This document shows, piece after piece, positions 26,456-34,517 of a stretch of 64,000 nt of DNA (position 1 is the stretch's first letter; each line of letters opens with the position of its first letter). Source of the stretch: an uncultured Siphonobacter sp. (lineage in GTDB: Bacteria > Bacteroidota > Bacteroidia > Cytophagales > Spirosomataceae); the NCBI GenBank assembly GCA_913775095.1, contig CAJYIW010000023.1:62001-126000 (forward strand), given 5' to 3'. The notes under the pieces are model-generated. The model was not told the origin of the DNA, ran no database searches, and worked only from the letters and a program-made list of their open reading frames with translations. A program made the position numbers and the translations under genes.

Positions 26456-26489
26456 CAAACGGGGAACCCAAAGCTGAGTTCCCCGTTTG
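26456..26489 (-). terminator. YtxH gene terminator
   Basis: CAAACGGGGAAC / GTTCCCCGTTTG stem 22 bp beyond the YtxH stop; T-rich run GTGGTTTT follows on the minus strand. It separates YtxH from the holin-type gene, which must then read from its own promoter. Confidence 0.75.
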
Positions 26490-26511
26490 CATTAGACGAA
26501 CTGATTGGGAA

Positions 26512-26826
26512 TTAGCTCAATTGTTCGTTTACTTTTTTCTTTGCTGTGTCAGCAACGTCTTCAGCCTGGCCCTGTAACTCATCGAATTTAGAGCGGGCTT
26601 TATCTTTAAGATCTCCGGCTTTCGTTACAGCCTGATCTTTCAGGTCATCGATTGAAAGTTTGCCTTTCTGAATCGCTTTCAGAATTTCATCGGCAATATC
26701 GTTTACTTGTTTTTTTACTTTACCACGGGTATCGGTTCCTTTGTCTGGTGCGAATAATAAACCAATGACAGCACCTGCAGCAGCGGCAGTTACGATTCCC
26801 AAAAAGATTTTTCCATTATTTGACAT
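26512..26826 (-). CDS. YtxH domain-containing protein
   Basis: The 104-residue protein has one N-terminal membrane helix (FLGIVTAAAAGAVIGLLFAPDKG), the YtxH hallmark LLFAPxxG at its end, and a long Lys/Asp-rich helical tail with LEA-like 11-mer periodicity (DLKDQAVTKAGDLKDKARSK). YtxH proteins are general-stress and cell-envelope factors of unclear biochemistry. A perfect AGGAGG lies 7 bp before the ATG, uncommon in this phylum and suggesting strong expression. A terminator follows. Confidence 0.88.
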   Translation of the reverse strand: MSNNGKIFLGIVTAAAAGAVIGLLFAPDKGTDTRGKVKKQVNDIADEILKAIQKGKLSIDDLKDQAVTKAGDLKDKARSKFDELQGQAEDVADTAKKKVNEQLS

Positions 26827-27084
26827 GATATCCTCCTGTTTATTTAGTGAAACTTTTATTTCGTTGTTTACTAAAAAAACAGCTGTGCCACCTAAAGGCT
26901 AAATCCCGGTAACTTTTCTAAAATTAGGTCTATTTAAGAATATATTAACTTTTGATTATGTTATTACCGGAAATGGGGCCTGAATGAATTGGGACATTTC
27001 GGAAGTCTATCTGAAGAATTTTAACCAAACTGGGGAATTTTTCACACAAAATCGCTTTGGTATATTATTTTAATAATGATTCCC

Positions 27085-27165
27085 GGATACCGCACCGTAC
27101 AGGTGTTTTAGGTTAGGTGGAAGATCGGCATTGGGCAAGTCCACCGGATTTGCCCAATCTTTTTT
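27085..27165 (+). ncRNA. Candidate small RNA ending in an orphan terminator
   Basis: The 450-bp spacer upstream of a receiver gene holds a strong terminator (27130-27165) but no coding gene before it on the plus strand. An AT-rich promoter-like stretch (TTTGGTATATTATTTTAATAATG) lies at 27057-27079. The implied RNA would be about 80 nt. The 5' end is a guess and no RNA family is recognised. Confidence 0.25.
27130..27165 (+). terminator. Orphan intrinsic terminator
   Basis: 13-bp stem ATTGGGCAAGTCC / GGATTTGCCCAAT (one G-U pair), 3-base loop, followed by CTTTTTT. No gene precedes it in that direction for over 1.7 kb. Confidence 0.7.
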
Positions 27166-27276
27166 AACCCATCACTTCTAAAGATCATAACGAGTATAAC
27201 GGATGAGATAGGAATGCCCTATTGATAAAAAGACAAAGATATGCCCACGTATCTTCAGAGTATATATGGTGACAAT

Positions 27277-27612
27277 ATGAAGGTTTTGATTGTCGATGAT
27301 GAGGAAGACTTGTGTATGCTGTTAGGCAGCTTTCTGCAAAGAAAAAAAGCTGATGTAAGTTATGCAAACAACCTTCGAACCGGATTTGAACAGCTATCGA
27401 ATGTTCATCCTGACGTTGTGTTTTTAGATAACAATCTTCCTGATGGTACCGGACTGGACGCTCTGCCTAACTGGCGACGCTTATATCCCAGCAGTAGAAT
27501 AGTGATGATCAGTGCCATGAGTAACCTTCGTGAAAAAGCACTGGCTTCCGGAGCAGATGCGTTCCTTGAGAAGCCATTGAGCTTTAGACTGGTGGAATCG
27601 GTACTGGATTAA
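27277..27612 (+). CDS. Single-domain response regulator
   Basis: From the ATG at 27277 this is a 111-residue receiver: MKVLIVDDEEDLC, phospho-Asp in VVFLDNNLPDGTG, Ser in MISAMS and Lys in FLEKPLS. An in-frame ATG at 27241 would add 12 residues absent from receiver domains, so the inner start fits better though neither has a clear ribosome site. No output domain. It is single, so the partner kinase is elsewhere, possibly in the 16-25 kb signalling block. A terminator follows. Confidence 0.85.
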   Translation: MKVLIVDDEEDLCMLLGSFLQRKKADVSYANNLRTGFEQLSNVHPDVVFLDNNLPDGTGLDALPNWRRLYPSSRIVMISAMSNLREKALASGADAFLEKPLSFRLVESVLD

Positions 27613-27651
27613 TAATAGTAATAAAGCCTGTCTGCATAAAATGATACTGAG

Positions 27652-27680
27652 GCCTGGATAGAGTTCCAGGCTTTTTTTTT
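27652..27680 (+). terminator. Terminator of the receiver gene
   Basis: GCCTGGA / TCCAGGC stem, 6-base loop and nine T residues, 40 bp after the stop. Confidence 0.88.
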
Positions 27681-27780
27681 ACCTTTTCTTTCATGAAGTA
27701 AGCGGATGATGTACCCGAATGCATCACTCATTAAATAGGTTTACTTAAGATACGTATAGTTATGTACGTTACTTTTGCTC

Positions 27781-27815
27781 AAAAAACTCCCCAATTTTGG
27801 ACAAACTGGGGAGTT
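27781..27815 (-). terminator. Terminator of the coiled-coil lipoprotein gene
   Basis: On the minus strand AACTCCCCAG / TTGGGGAGTT then TTTTTTGAG; it lies 19 bp beyond the lipoprotein stop. Confidence 0.85.
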
Positions 27816-27833
27816 GTACTTCATACAGTATAA

Positions 27834-28316
27834 TTACTCATTATTCAGACTTCTCTTGGTATCTTCAATGGTGCGATTCGCATCACGTTTGAAATCCCGC
27901 CAGTCGTCTTTTACTTTTAGTTTTAATTCTTTTAGGGAAACGTCGAGCTTATCCCGCTCCACTTCCAGTTTAGCTTTGCGTTCCTGCCAGCGGATTTTTT
28001 CTTTATCCCGGGCCAGCTTTATTTTTTCGTTGACCCGATCAATCTCGTTTTGCAGGGCCACTTTCTGATCTTCCAGCTTGACTTTCATTTCTGAACGTTC
28101 CTCTTCCAGGTCGGCTTTGCTCTCACTGGTTTCTTCCCGAACGTCAGAAGCAATGTCATCATAAGCCTCTTTGGTTTTGGCCGCTGCTTTGTCTGCCGCA
28201 TTTTCGATCTTGTCCTGAGCCTTTTGGGCGTCTTCAGCTACTTTGTGTTTATCTTCTGAGTTACACGCCGCCAGGGTTCCTGCCAGCAGAGCGATGTACA
28301 TCCAGTGCTTTTTCAT
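27834..28316 (-). CDS. Coiled-coil lipoprotein
   Basis: The 160-residue protein begins with a type II signal and lipobox (YIALLAGTLAAC, Cys18). The mature chain is almost entirely charged and helical with heptad spacing from about 25 to 155 (KVKLEDQKVALQNEIDRVNEKIKLARDKE), so it should form a long coiled coil anchored in the membrane, probably in the outer membrane's inner leaflet. No enzymatic motif. Near the YtxH/holin stress genes; a structural or stress role in the envelope is inference. Confidence 0.8.
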   Translation of the reverse strand: MKKHWMYIALLAGTLAACNSEDKHKVAEDAQKAQDKIENAADKAAAKTKEAYDDIASDVREETSESKADLEEERSEMKVKLEDQKVALQNEIDRVNEKIKLARDKEKIRWQERKAKLEVERDKLDVSLKELKLKVKDDWRDFKRDANRTIEDTKRSLNNE

Positions 28317-28465
28317 AGGATTAGTTGAAGTAAAAGAATGCTTTACTTTCTAACTTAAAAAAGCATACAGCCGGGGAAAATATGATCAAATGGTGTTTAT
28401 AGCGAAACAGTACTAAAACAGAACAAAAGAATGGGTAATAAATTCTACGTTTTTTGTAAAGAAGC

Positions 28466-29266
28466 TCAATGAGATAAAGAGGAAGGCTGAACGGCCTGTA
28501 CTTCTACCGTTAAACTTCGGAAAGTGACGGCTCCAAAATAGGAGGCAAACGCTACATCGGCCGCGTCCCGACCGTAAGCCACGGCGATTCGGTTGCCTTT
28601 GGGTTGCGATTGGGTGGCATCGAACGTGTACCAGCGATCACCGACATAGGCCTCAAACCAGGCGTGTAAATCCATGGGCTCAAGCTCGTGTAAATAGCCA
28701 ACTACCATGCGGGCCGGGATGTTCAGACTCCGGCAGAGAGCAATGCCCAGGTGAGCAAAGTCCCGGCAAACGCCTACGTGATTTTTTGTAATATCCAGAG
28801 CGGAAGTAGAGGCATTCGTAACGCCGTATTCATAACGGATGTTCTGATGAATCCACTGACGAATGGCCTCCACCTGAGCATACCCCAGGGTGTATCCCCG
28901 GGTAATGTCGGCGGCCATGGCTCCGAGCTTATCCGCTTCACAATAGCGACTTTGTAACAGAAATTGCATGACTTCGTCGGGCACAGCCGACACCGGAACC
29001 CAGTCCGCGTTCATGTGAATGTCAATCTGATCCGCGCAGTCGGCCGTTACTCTGGACTCCAGGTGAAAGACTCCCGGGGGAATAATCAATCGCTGACACA
29101 GGTTACCATACGTATCAGTGTATTCAGTAATCGGAACGAGGGGCTCAACAATGTATTCTTCCTTGAGCACAAACTGACTGACTCCGCTTCTGGGACGGAG
29201 CATAAAAACAGCGGGAACCAGAAACTGAGTTTCTAATTCAATTTTACAACTGGCTTCGATAAGCAT
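28466..29266 (-). CDS. Transglutaminase-like cysteine hydrolase
   Basis: The 266-residue protein has an N-terminal beta domain and a transglutaminase core with the full triad: Cys in GVCRDFAHL (about 165), His in DLHAWFEAYVG (about 201) and Asp in WYTFDAT (about 216). The absence of a signal peptide suggests a cytoplasmic peptidase or amidohydrolase. Close relatives often sit beside alpha-E/DUF403 and circularly permuted ATP-grasp genes; those are not here. The substrate is unknown. Confidence 0.88.
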   Translation of the reverse strand: MLIEASCKIELETQFLVPAVFMLRPRSGVSQFVLKEEYIVEPLVPITEYTDTYGNLCQRLIIPPGVFHLESRVTADCADQIDIHMNADWVPVSAVPDEVMQFLLQSRYCEADKLGAMAADITRGYTLGYAQVEAIRQWIHQNIRYEYGVTNASTSALDITKNHVGVCRDFAHLGIALCRSLNIPARMVVGYLHELEPMDLHAWFEAYVGDRWYTFDATQSQPKGNRIAVAYGRDAADVAFASYFGAVTFRSLTVEVQAVQPSSLSH

Positions 29267-29427
29267 ACAGAAAAAGGTACGGCGGCGTAAGTACTACGTG
29301 AGTGATGAAAGTGAGGAGCCGGAAATCCGGAACCCGGCCTTTGGTAAAGATAAGGGATTGATGGCACTAAATTTTCGGTTTCTAGGGCTTTATTAAGCTC
29401 TTTTACCGATTTAAGACCAGCACACTA

Positions 29428-29895
29428 ATGGATTCAAACGAACAGGGACAGATACTTAATTTTTTATACGCCGTTTGTAGCGACCGGCTTGAACAATACC
29501 GAAATGCACAGGATGAAATCAAGGATGTTCAGTTGAAAGAACTTTTCCGTCAGAGCGAGCAGGAGAGTGCCGAAATGATGGCTCAGATCCATCAGTTGCT
29601 CGGGGATTTGGGCATTGCCTGGGAGGAGCAAAGCACGCTCTCCGGAGATTTACACAACCTCTGGATTGATTTTCGCTCGAAGATTTCCGGTCATGATAAT
29701 AAGGCGATTGTAGAAGCCTTGCTGTGTGCGGAAGAGGCCAATTTAAAGAAGTACCATCAGGAATGTCAGAACAGTCAGTACAATGACGAAGAGGTGCAGA
29801 AGCTTATTCAACAGCAACACACCGTATTGACGCAGGCCGTGAATCGGTTAACGCTCCTGGCTACTAAAGAAGAAACCGAGAATATTAACCTTTAG
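29428..29895 (+). CDS. PA2169-type four-helix-bundle protein (DUF2383)
   Basis: The 155-residue helical protein has the layout of the PA2169/DUF2383 family: Tyr/Asp/Glu-rich helices (LEQYRNAQDEIKDVQLKELFRQSEQESAEMM), a central segment GDLHNLWIDFRSKISGHDN and CAEEANLKKYHQ. Glu and His residues sit at positions expected for a ferritin-like bundle (E..H in AEEANLKKYH). Members occur in stress-response clusters with YtxH-like genes, as here. A weak hairpin at 29917-29951 may end the transcript. Confidence 0.8.
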   Translation: MDSNEQGQILNFLYAVCSDRLEQYRNAQDEIKDVQLKELFRQSEQESAEMMAQIHQLLGDLGIAWEEQSTLSGDLHNLWIDFRSKISGHDNKAIVEALLCAEEANLKKYHQECQNSQYNDEEVQKLIQQQHTVLTQAVNRLTLLATKEETENINL

Positions 29896-30014
29896 AAAAA
29901 AGTAATAACAAAGCAAAAGCCACGCCTCAGCAGAGAGAAGCATGGCTTTTTGTGGAAGTTGATAGTAAAACGGTGAGCCTATGGCAAAAGTTTCAGCCTT
30001 GAAAAATAGACCGA

Positions 30015-31223
30015 CTATTTTCCGGAAAGTTTTAGAAACTTTTGCTCTTTGCGATGAATAAGCAAAAAGCCGAGGGCAGCCGTCAGACAAAACGCTACCA
30101 TCATCCACCAGACCGAAGAGAATCCAAAGCGGCTGATGAACTGAGTACCCATCAAAGGAGCCGTAATTTGAGCAATGGACCAGGATGCGGTATAAACGGC
30201 CGTGTATTGGCCCCGGTTGTGAGGCTTGGATCTTTGAATGGCGTACGTATTCATAAAGGGCATCGCCAGCATTTCAGCGAACGTAGCCGTTATCATGGCC
30301 ATGACCAGATACAACACACCAAAAGACACATTGAAAATAAAGTAGGAAGTGGCCACCAGCACACTCCCCAGAGCCATGAGTCGCAGTGGTGAGAAGCGGT
30401 TTTCGAGCTTATGAACCAAAACCATTTCAATGAGTACGATCATAACCCCATTCAAGGCCATCAGTGAACCGATCTGACTTTCGGGAAGGTGATATACCTG
30501 TTTGTAGTACAGAGGAACGGTAGAAAAAAGCTGGAAAAAACTGATGGCAAAAAGCGTAACGAAAATCATAAACAGCAGGTATTGATAATCGCGGTAGGCC
30601 GAATCGGAGGTGTGCACGGATGCCTTTTTTTCGTCAGGTGAAGCACTGGCTTTCGGAAGAATCAGCCATAACATGACGGCTGCCGCCAGACAGCTGAAGC
30701 CGTCGGCCCAGAACAGGAGTGAATAATCGACGGAAGCCAGCCAGCCGCCAATGGCCGGACCTATGGACCAGCCCAGATTCAGGGCCAGCCGGTTGAGCGA
30801 ATAGGAGCGGGTTCGGTTTTCCGGGGAACTGTACAGGGCTACTGCGGCAGTCACGGCGGGCCGAAAAGCTTCCGCTACGCTACCCAGCAGGAAAGTGCCC
30901 ACACAAAGGGAAGGGAAGGTATGAAGCTGACCTACGATGATGAACATGATGCCACCCAGGCCCAGACTGATCCACATGACCCGGTAAGCCCCCCACTGAT
31001 CCGTAAAGCGGCCTCCCAGCAAGGTACCCACAATGGAACCCACGCCGAACAAAGCCATGACGATTCCGGATTTGTCAATACTCAGGTGGAGTGATTCGGT
31101 TAAATAAACGCCCAGAAAGGGAATTACCATGGTGCCGCAACGGTTAATAAACATAACCACGGCCAGCAGCCAGATCGAACGGGAAAGCCCGCTGTAAGCA
31201 GTACGGTAAAGTTGAATAATCAT
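30015..31223 (-). CDS. MFS transporter
   Basis: The ATG at 31223 gives 402 residues beginning MIIQLYRTAYSGLSRSIWLL, the usual start of this MFS subgroup; a TTG 36 bp upstream is less likely. There are twelve helices and the MFS signature GGRFTDQWGAYRVMW after helix 2. A central charged loop (SASPDEKKASVHTSDS) joins the two halves. It resembles drug/metabolite efflux permeases of the DHA type. Substrate unknown. It is divergent from recX. Confidence 0.8.
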   Translation of the reverse strand: MIIQLYRTAYSGLSRSIWLLAVVMFINRCGTMVIPFLGVYLTESLHLSIDKSGIVMALFGVGSIVGTLLGGRFTDQWGAYRVMWISLGLGGIMFIIVGQLHTFPSLCVGTFLLGSVAEAFRPAVTAAVALYSSPENRTRSYSLNRLALNLGWSIGPAIGGWLASVDYSLLFWADGFSCLAAAVMLWLILPKASASPDEKKASVHTSDSAYRDYQYLLFMIFVTLFAISFFQLFSTVPLYYKQVYHLPESQIGSLMALNGVMIVLIEMVLVHKLENRFSPLRLMALGSVLVATSYFIFNVSFGVLYLVMAMITATFAEMLAMPFMNTYAIQRSKPHNRGQYTAVYTASWSIAQITAPLMGTQFISRFGFSSVWWMMVAFCLTAALGFLLIHRKEQKFLKLSGK

Positions 31224-31274
31224 ACGCTGAAAGGGGGAAATGCTCTTAAAGGTAATCAATCCGACGGAGTGGAT

Positions 31275-31282
31275 TAATTTTG
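31275..31282 (+). promoter_or_regulatory. -7 box of recX
   Basis: TAATTTTG, a full TAnnTTTG match, lies 23 bp before the recX ATG; no TTG is found at the expected -33 distance. Confidence 0.45.
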
Positions 31283-31305
31283 GAAAGTCTTAATGGAAGA
31301 AGTCT

Positions 31306-31758
31306 ATGAACAAAAATGCTTTGCTGGAGGCCGCTCACTTTTGTGCGTATCAGGAACGTACGGTACAGGAGGTTAAAAAGAAGCTGAAGTCCTGGGACGT
31401 CTCCGAGGAGGACTCCGAAGAAATTATTAAACAGCTCGTGGAGGATGGGTATCTGGATCAGGAACGCTACGCTCAGTCCTTTGCCCGGGGGAAGTTCAGA
31501 ACCCGGCAGTGGGGACGTTTGAAGATCGAACAGGAAATGCGTCGAAAGGGGCTGGATAGCGAGGATCGAAAAACGGGGCTTGAGCAAATTGACGAAAGCC
31601 AGTACCTGGAATCACTGAAAAGCCTCCTGGCTAAAAAATCGGCTTCCCTGAAAGATACGGATCCCCGCCTGCGAAAGCAGAAGCTGGTTCGGTATGCTCT
31701 GGGGAAAGGATATGAGTCCGGCCTGGTCTGGAAAATACTCGGAGAAGACTGGGAATAA
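31306..31758 (+). CDS. recX: Regulatory protein RecX
   Basis: The 150-residue basic protein is made of three-helix repeats. It shows the RecX pattern RTVQEVKKKLKSWDVSEEDSEEIIKQLVEDGYLDQERYAQSFARGKFRTRQWGRLKI (about 18-76). RecX binds RecA filaments and limits recombination and SOS activity. recA is not adjacent here, unlike in many proteobacteria. Length is typical. The following DUF72 gene starts 46 bp downstream, so co-transcription is possible. Confidence 0.92.
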   Translation: MNKNALLEAAHFCAYQERTVQEVKKKLKSWDVSEEDSEEIIKQLVEDGYLDQERYAQSFARGKFRTRQWGRLKIEQEMRRKGLDSEDRKTGLEQIDESQYLESLKSLLAKKSASLKDTDPRLRKQKLVRYALGKGYESGLVWKILGEDWE

Positions 31759-31804
31759 GTGGCTCGGAGTTTTAATGACTTTGCCCACCAAACGTACGTT
31801 GAAG

Positions 31805-32716
31805 ATGGATTTTGGAAAAGTAGCACCCGAAAAAATTAACCAGATTGACTTTCATCTGCCAGCCGATGCGGACATGACCCGGCAGGTGTTATCCGGCGCT
31901 CCGGCTCCTGATTTTAAAGCGTATGTGGGATGCCCGGTATGGCATGAAAAAAGCTGGTTTGGTAAAATATACCCCTTCGGTATCAAGGAAAAAGAGGCGT
32001 TAGCCCATTATACCCAGCAATTCAATACCATTGAATTAAATACCACGCACTACCAGATTCCCAGTGATGAGACCATTGAGCGGTGGAAAGCCGCCGCTAC
32101 GCCGGGCTTTACCTTTTGCCCCAAATTCCCGCAGGTGATCAGTCACGATAAAGAACTTTTGAATGCGGAAGAGTCAACGGCTTACTTCTGCCAGCAGATT
32201 CTGAAACTTGATGAATACTTAGGCATACCTTTTCTTCAAATGGGACCGGGTTATACGCCGCAAAAAGGAAAGGGTCTGGTTGAATTTTTCAAATACCTGC
32301 CCCAAAATCTTTCCATTGCCGTTGAACTCCGCCATCCCGACTGGTACAACCAGCCCCGAATCTGGGCCCGCACCTGTGAGGTAATCGCCGAAGCCGGACA
32401 CGCACTGGTCATTACTGACGTAGCTGGAAGACGGGACGTATTACACCAGAGTTTAACGATTCCCAAAGCGGTGCTACGCTTTGTAGGGAATGAATTACAC
32501 CCCAGCGATTATACCCGCAGCGATGCCTGGATTCAGCGACTGAAAGCCTGGCAGGAACGAGGCCTTGAAGAGTTATACGCCTTTATTCACTGCGGCCAGA
32601 GCGAGTGTGCTCCGGAGCTGGCTTCCTATTGGGTCGAGCAGTTAAATACCCATCTGCATACGCAACTGAAAGCTCCCCGGTTTTTGCCCAGGGTGGATCA
32701 GATGGAGCTGTTTTAA
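31805..32716 (+). CDS. DUF72 domain-containing protein
   Basis: From the ATG at 31805 the protein is 303 residues and begins MDFGKVAPEKINQIDFHLP, the usual N-terminus in Bacteroidota; an upstream in-frame start at 31694 would overlap recX and add unrelated residues. DUF72 is a TIM-barrel family related to YecE with conserved segments YVGCPVWHEKSWFGKIYP, FNTIELNTTHYQIP, FCPKFPQVISHDKEL and VELRHPDWYN. The acidic and Arg residues line a presumed phosphate site, but no activity is established. Same strand as recX. Confidence 0.9.
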   Translation: MDFGKVAPEKINQIDFHLPADADMTRQVLSGAPAPDFKAYVGCPVWHEKSWFGKIYPFGIKEKEALAHYTQQFNTIELNTTHYQIPSDETIERWKAAATPGFTFCPKFPQVISHDKELLNAEESTAYFCQQILKLDEYLGIPFLQMGPGYTPQKGKGLVEFFKYLPQNLSIAVELRHPDWYNQPRIWARTCEVIAEAGHALVITDVAGRRDVLHQSLTIPKAVLRFVGNELHPSDYTRSDAWIQRLKAWQERGLEELYAFIHCGQSECAPELASYWVEQLNTHLHTQLKAPRFLPRVDQMELF

Positions 32717-32979
32717 AAAGCTAATTAGTAATGGATGAATAGCTATCTATGGGTTGAAAGGGCCGCTGCATGAGTGTATGTTAACAACAATTAAGTAGCA
32801 AACAGAATCACCTTCGTAAATTCGGGTATCTTGATGAGTTATGAAGGGATGACCTCATCACCACCCAGGTCAAATGTAAAAGTCTGGCTCTGGAACACCA
32901 TTCGACCGTAACAAGCTTACGTGTTTTGGCTAATGAGTAGAATTATCTGGATGGGTACAGGACTTCTGAAAAAATATTC

Positions 32980-32987
32980 TACTTTTG
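32980..32987 (+). promoter_or_regulatory. -7 box of the his operon leader
   Basis: TACTTTTG matches TAnnTTTG. It ends only 4 bp before the leader-peptide ATG at 32992, so the transcript would be leaderless or nearly so. No TTG lies 17-23 bp upstream. Confidence 0.5.
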
Positions 32988-32991
32988 CCCT

Positions 32992-33054
32992 ATGAATGGC
33001 ACCGTATTTCATCATCACCCTCATGCATTACTTCGCTCCAACAGGCTGATGTGA
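32992..33054 (+). CDS. hisL: Histidine-rich his operon leader peptide
   Basis: A 20-codon reading frame, ATG to TGA, contains HHHPH at residues 7-11: four His in five codons. It lies directly upstream of a Rho-independent terminator (33098-33128) and the hisH start. That is the classic arrangement for attenuation by charged tRNA-His level, as in enteric hisL. The peptide sequence itself is unlike that of E. coli. Attenuation is inferred from layout; a His-rich run by chance at this exact place is unlikely. Confidence 0.75.
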   Translation: MNGTVFHHHPHALLRSNRLM

Positions 33055-33097
33055 TTCCGGTTTTACCTGTACTGACACTACCGAATAACAGATATAA

Positions 33098-33128
33098 ACG
33101 CCTGATTCAACGAATCGGGCGTTTTTTT
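33098..33128 (+). terminator. his attenuator terminator
   Basis: Stem ACGCCTGATTC / GAATCGGGCGT with one U-G pair and a 3-base loop, ending in seven T. It lies 43 bp beyond the leader-peptide stop and 21 bp before hisH. It sits before the first structural gene, so it can only regulate the operon or end a short leader RNA. Confidence 0.8.
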
Positions 33129-33149
33129 ATTCATTCCCTAGCAAACGAA

Positions 33150-33734
33150 ATGAAAACCGTCATTATCAAATACAACGCCGGTAACGTGCAAAGCGTCCGT
33201 TACGCTCTGGAGCGAATTGGAGCGTCCTATCTCTGGACCGATGACGAGGCCGAAATCAGAACGGCGGATAAAGTCATTTTTCCGGGTGTGGGTGAAGCAT
33301 CTACGGCCATGGCGTACTTACGGGAAAAGGGACTCGATCGAGTGATTCCAACCTTAACGCAGCCCGTGCTGGGCACCTGCGTAGGGATGCAGCTGATGTG
33401 CCGTTTTTCGGAAGAAAATAATACGCAGGCACTGGGCATTTTCCCCGTCGATGTCAAACGCTTTCCCAGTGGATCTTTGAAAGTTCCGCACGTGGGCTGG
33501 AACAACCTCTACGATCTGAAATCGCCCTTAACGAATGGGTTGACGGAGAATCCATTCGTGTATTTCGTGCACAGCTACGCCGCTCCCGTGAATGAATACA
33601 CCGTGGCCAGTTGTGAATACGTGGTGCCTTTCTCGGCTATGCTGCATAAAGATAATTTCTACGCCGCCCAGTTTCACGCCGAAATCAGTGGGAAAGAAGG
33701 CCAGACGATTCTGGAAAACTTTCTGGCTTTATAA
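33150..33734 (+). CDS. hisH: Imidazole glycerol phosphate synthase, glutamine amidotransferase subunit
   Basis: The 194-residue class I amidotransferase has nucleophile Cys77 in GTCVGMQLM, GVGEAS oxyanion segment (47-52) and the His/Glu pair in FHAEISG (about 176-178). It releases ammonia from glutamine and passes it to HisF. The usual Pro in FHPE is Ala here. The frame is open upstream to 32985 but that part overlaps the leader/attenuator in a different frame, so the ATG at 33150 is right. First structural gene of the his operon. Confidence 0.95.
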   Translation: MKTVIIKYNAGNVQSVRYALERIGASYLWTDDEAEIRTADKVIFPGVGEASTAMAYLREKGLDRVIPTLTQPVLGTCVGMQLMCRFSEENNTQALGIFPVDVKRFPSGSLKVPHVGWNNLYDLKSPLTNGLTENPFVYFVHSYAAPVNEYTVASCEYVVPFSAMLHKDNFYAAQFHAEISGKEGQTILENFLAL

Positions 33735-33788
33735 TCAACCTGGACGCGATACTTCCCGTCTTTACTTACGTAAGAAAACCCTAAAGTA

Positions 33789-34505
33789 ATGCATATTATT
33801 CCCGCAATTGATTTGATCGAAGGCAAGGCCGTGCGATTAACTCAGGGCGATTATTCCCAGAAAACCATTTATAATGCCAATCCGCTGGAAGTAGCCAAAG
33901 AGTTTGAAGGAGCCGGACTCACGCGTCTGCATCTGGTGGATCTCGACGGAGCCAAGGCAAAAAAGGTAATTAACTATAAAGTACTCGAACGCATCACCAG
34001 CCAGACTTCCCTGCACGTGGATTTTGGTGGCGGAGTCCAATCCGACGAAGATCTGAAAATCGTTTTTGAAAGCGGAGCTCGGCAGGTAACCGGCGGTAGC
34101 ATTGCCGTTAAAAATCCGGAGCTGTTTGAAAGCTGGCTGGGCCGTTTCGGGGGCGAAAAAATGATTCTGGGAGCCGATGCCAAAAACGAACGCATTGCCG
34201 TGAGTGGCTGGGAGGAAGGCACCGAGCTTTGGGTCTATGATTTTGTGAAAAAATGGGAAGAAAAAGGCGTGAAGTATATCATTTCCACCGATGTAGCCAA
34301 AGATGGACTTTTACAGGGACCAAGTTTTGATCTCTATAAAAAACTTCAGGAGCAGTCTCCCGAGCTTAACGTCATTGCCTCCGGCGGCGTGAGTAATATG
34401 GACGATTTAACCCAACTGGCTGACATGAACGTGTACGGAGTTATCGTAGGCAAGGCCATTTACGAAGGTAGAGTATCCCTCAGTGATTTACGCAGCTTCG
34501 TTTAA
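33789..34505 (+). CDS. hisA: Phosphoribosylformimino-5-aminoimidazole carboxamide ribotide isomerase
   Basis: The 238-residue TIM barrel has catalytic Asp8 (IPAIDLIEGKAVRL), the second acid in FSTDVAKDG-like position (IISTDVAKDGLLQGP near 167-181) and phosphate-binding loops GGGVQS (near 79-84) and ASGGVSN (near 198-204). It opens the ProFAR ring to PRFAR, the substrate of HisF. It starts 54 bp after hisH and ends 12 bp before hisF. Length is normal for the family. Confidence 0.96.
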   Translation: MHIIPAIDLIEGKAVRLTQGDYSQKTIYNANPLEVAKEFEGAGLTRLHLVDLDGAKAKKVINYKVLERITSQTSLHVDFGGGVQSDEDLKIVFESGARQVTGGSIAVKNPELFESWLGRFGGEKMILGADAKNERIAVSGWEEGTELWVYDFVKKWEEKGVKYIISTDVAKDGLLQGPSFDLYKKLQEQSPELNVIASGGVSNMDDLTQLADMNVYGVIVGKAIYEGRVSLSDLRSFV

Positions 34506-34517
34506 AGAAAATCAGGT

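Noticed and set aside
26880-26893. Sigma-54-like TGGCAC upstream of the YtxH gene
   Set aside because: The -12 GC is missing (TTTT instead of TTGC), so it does not meet the consensus despite rpoN being nearby.
32985-33149. 55-residue N-terminal extension of HisH
   Set aside because: Not found in HisH proteins and runs through the leader peptide and attenuator in another frame.
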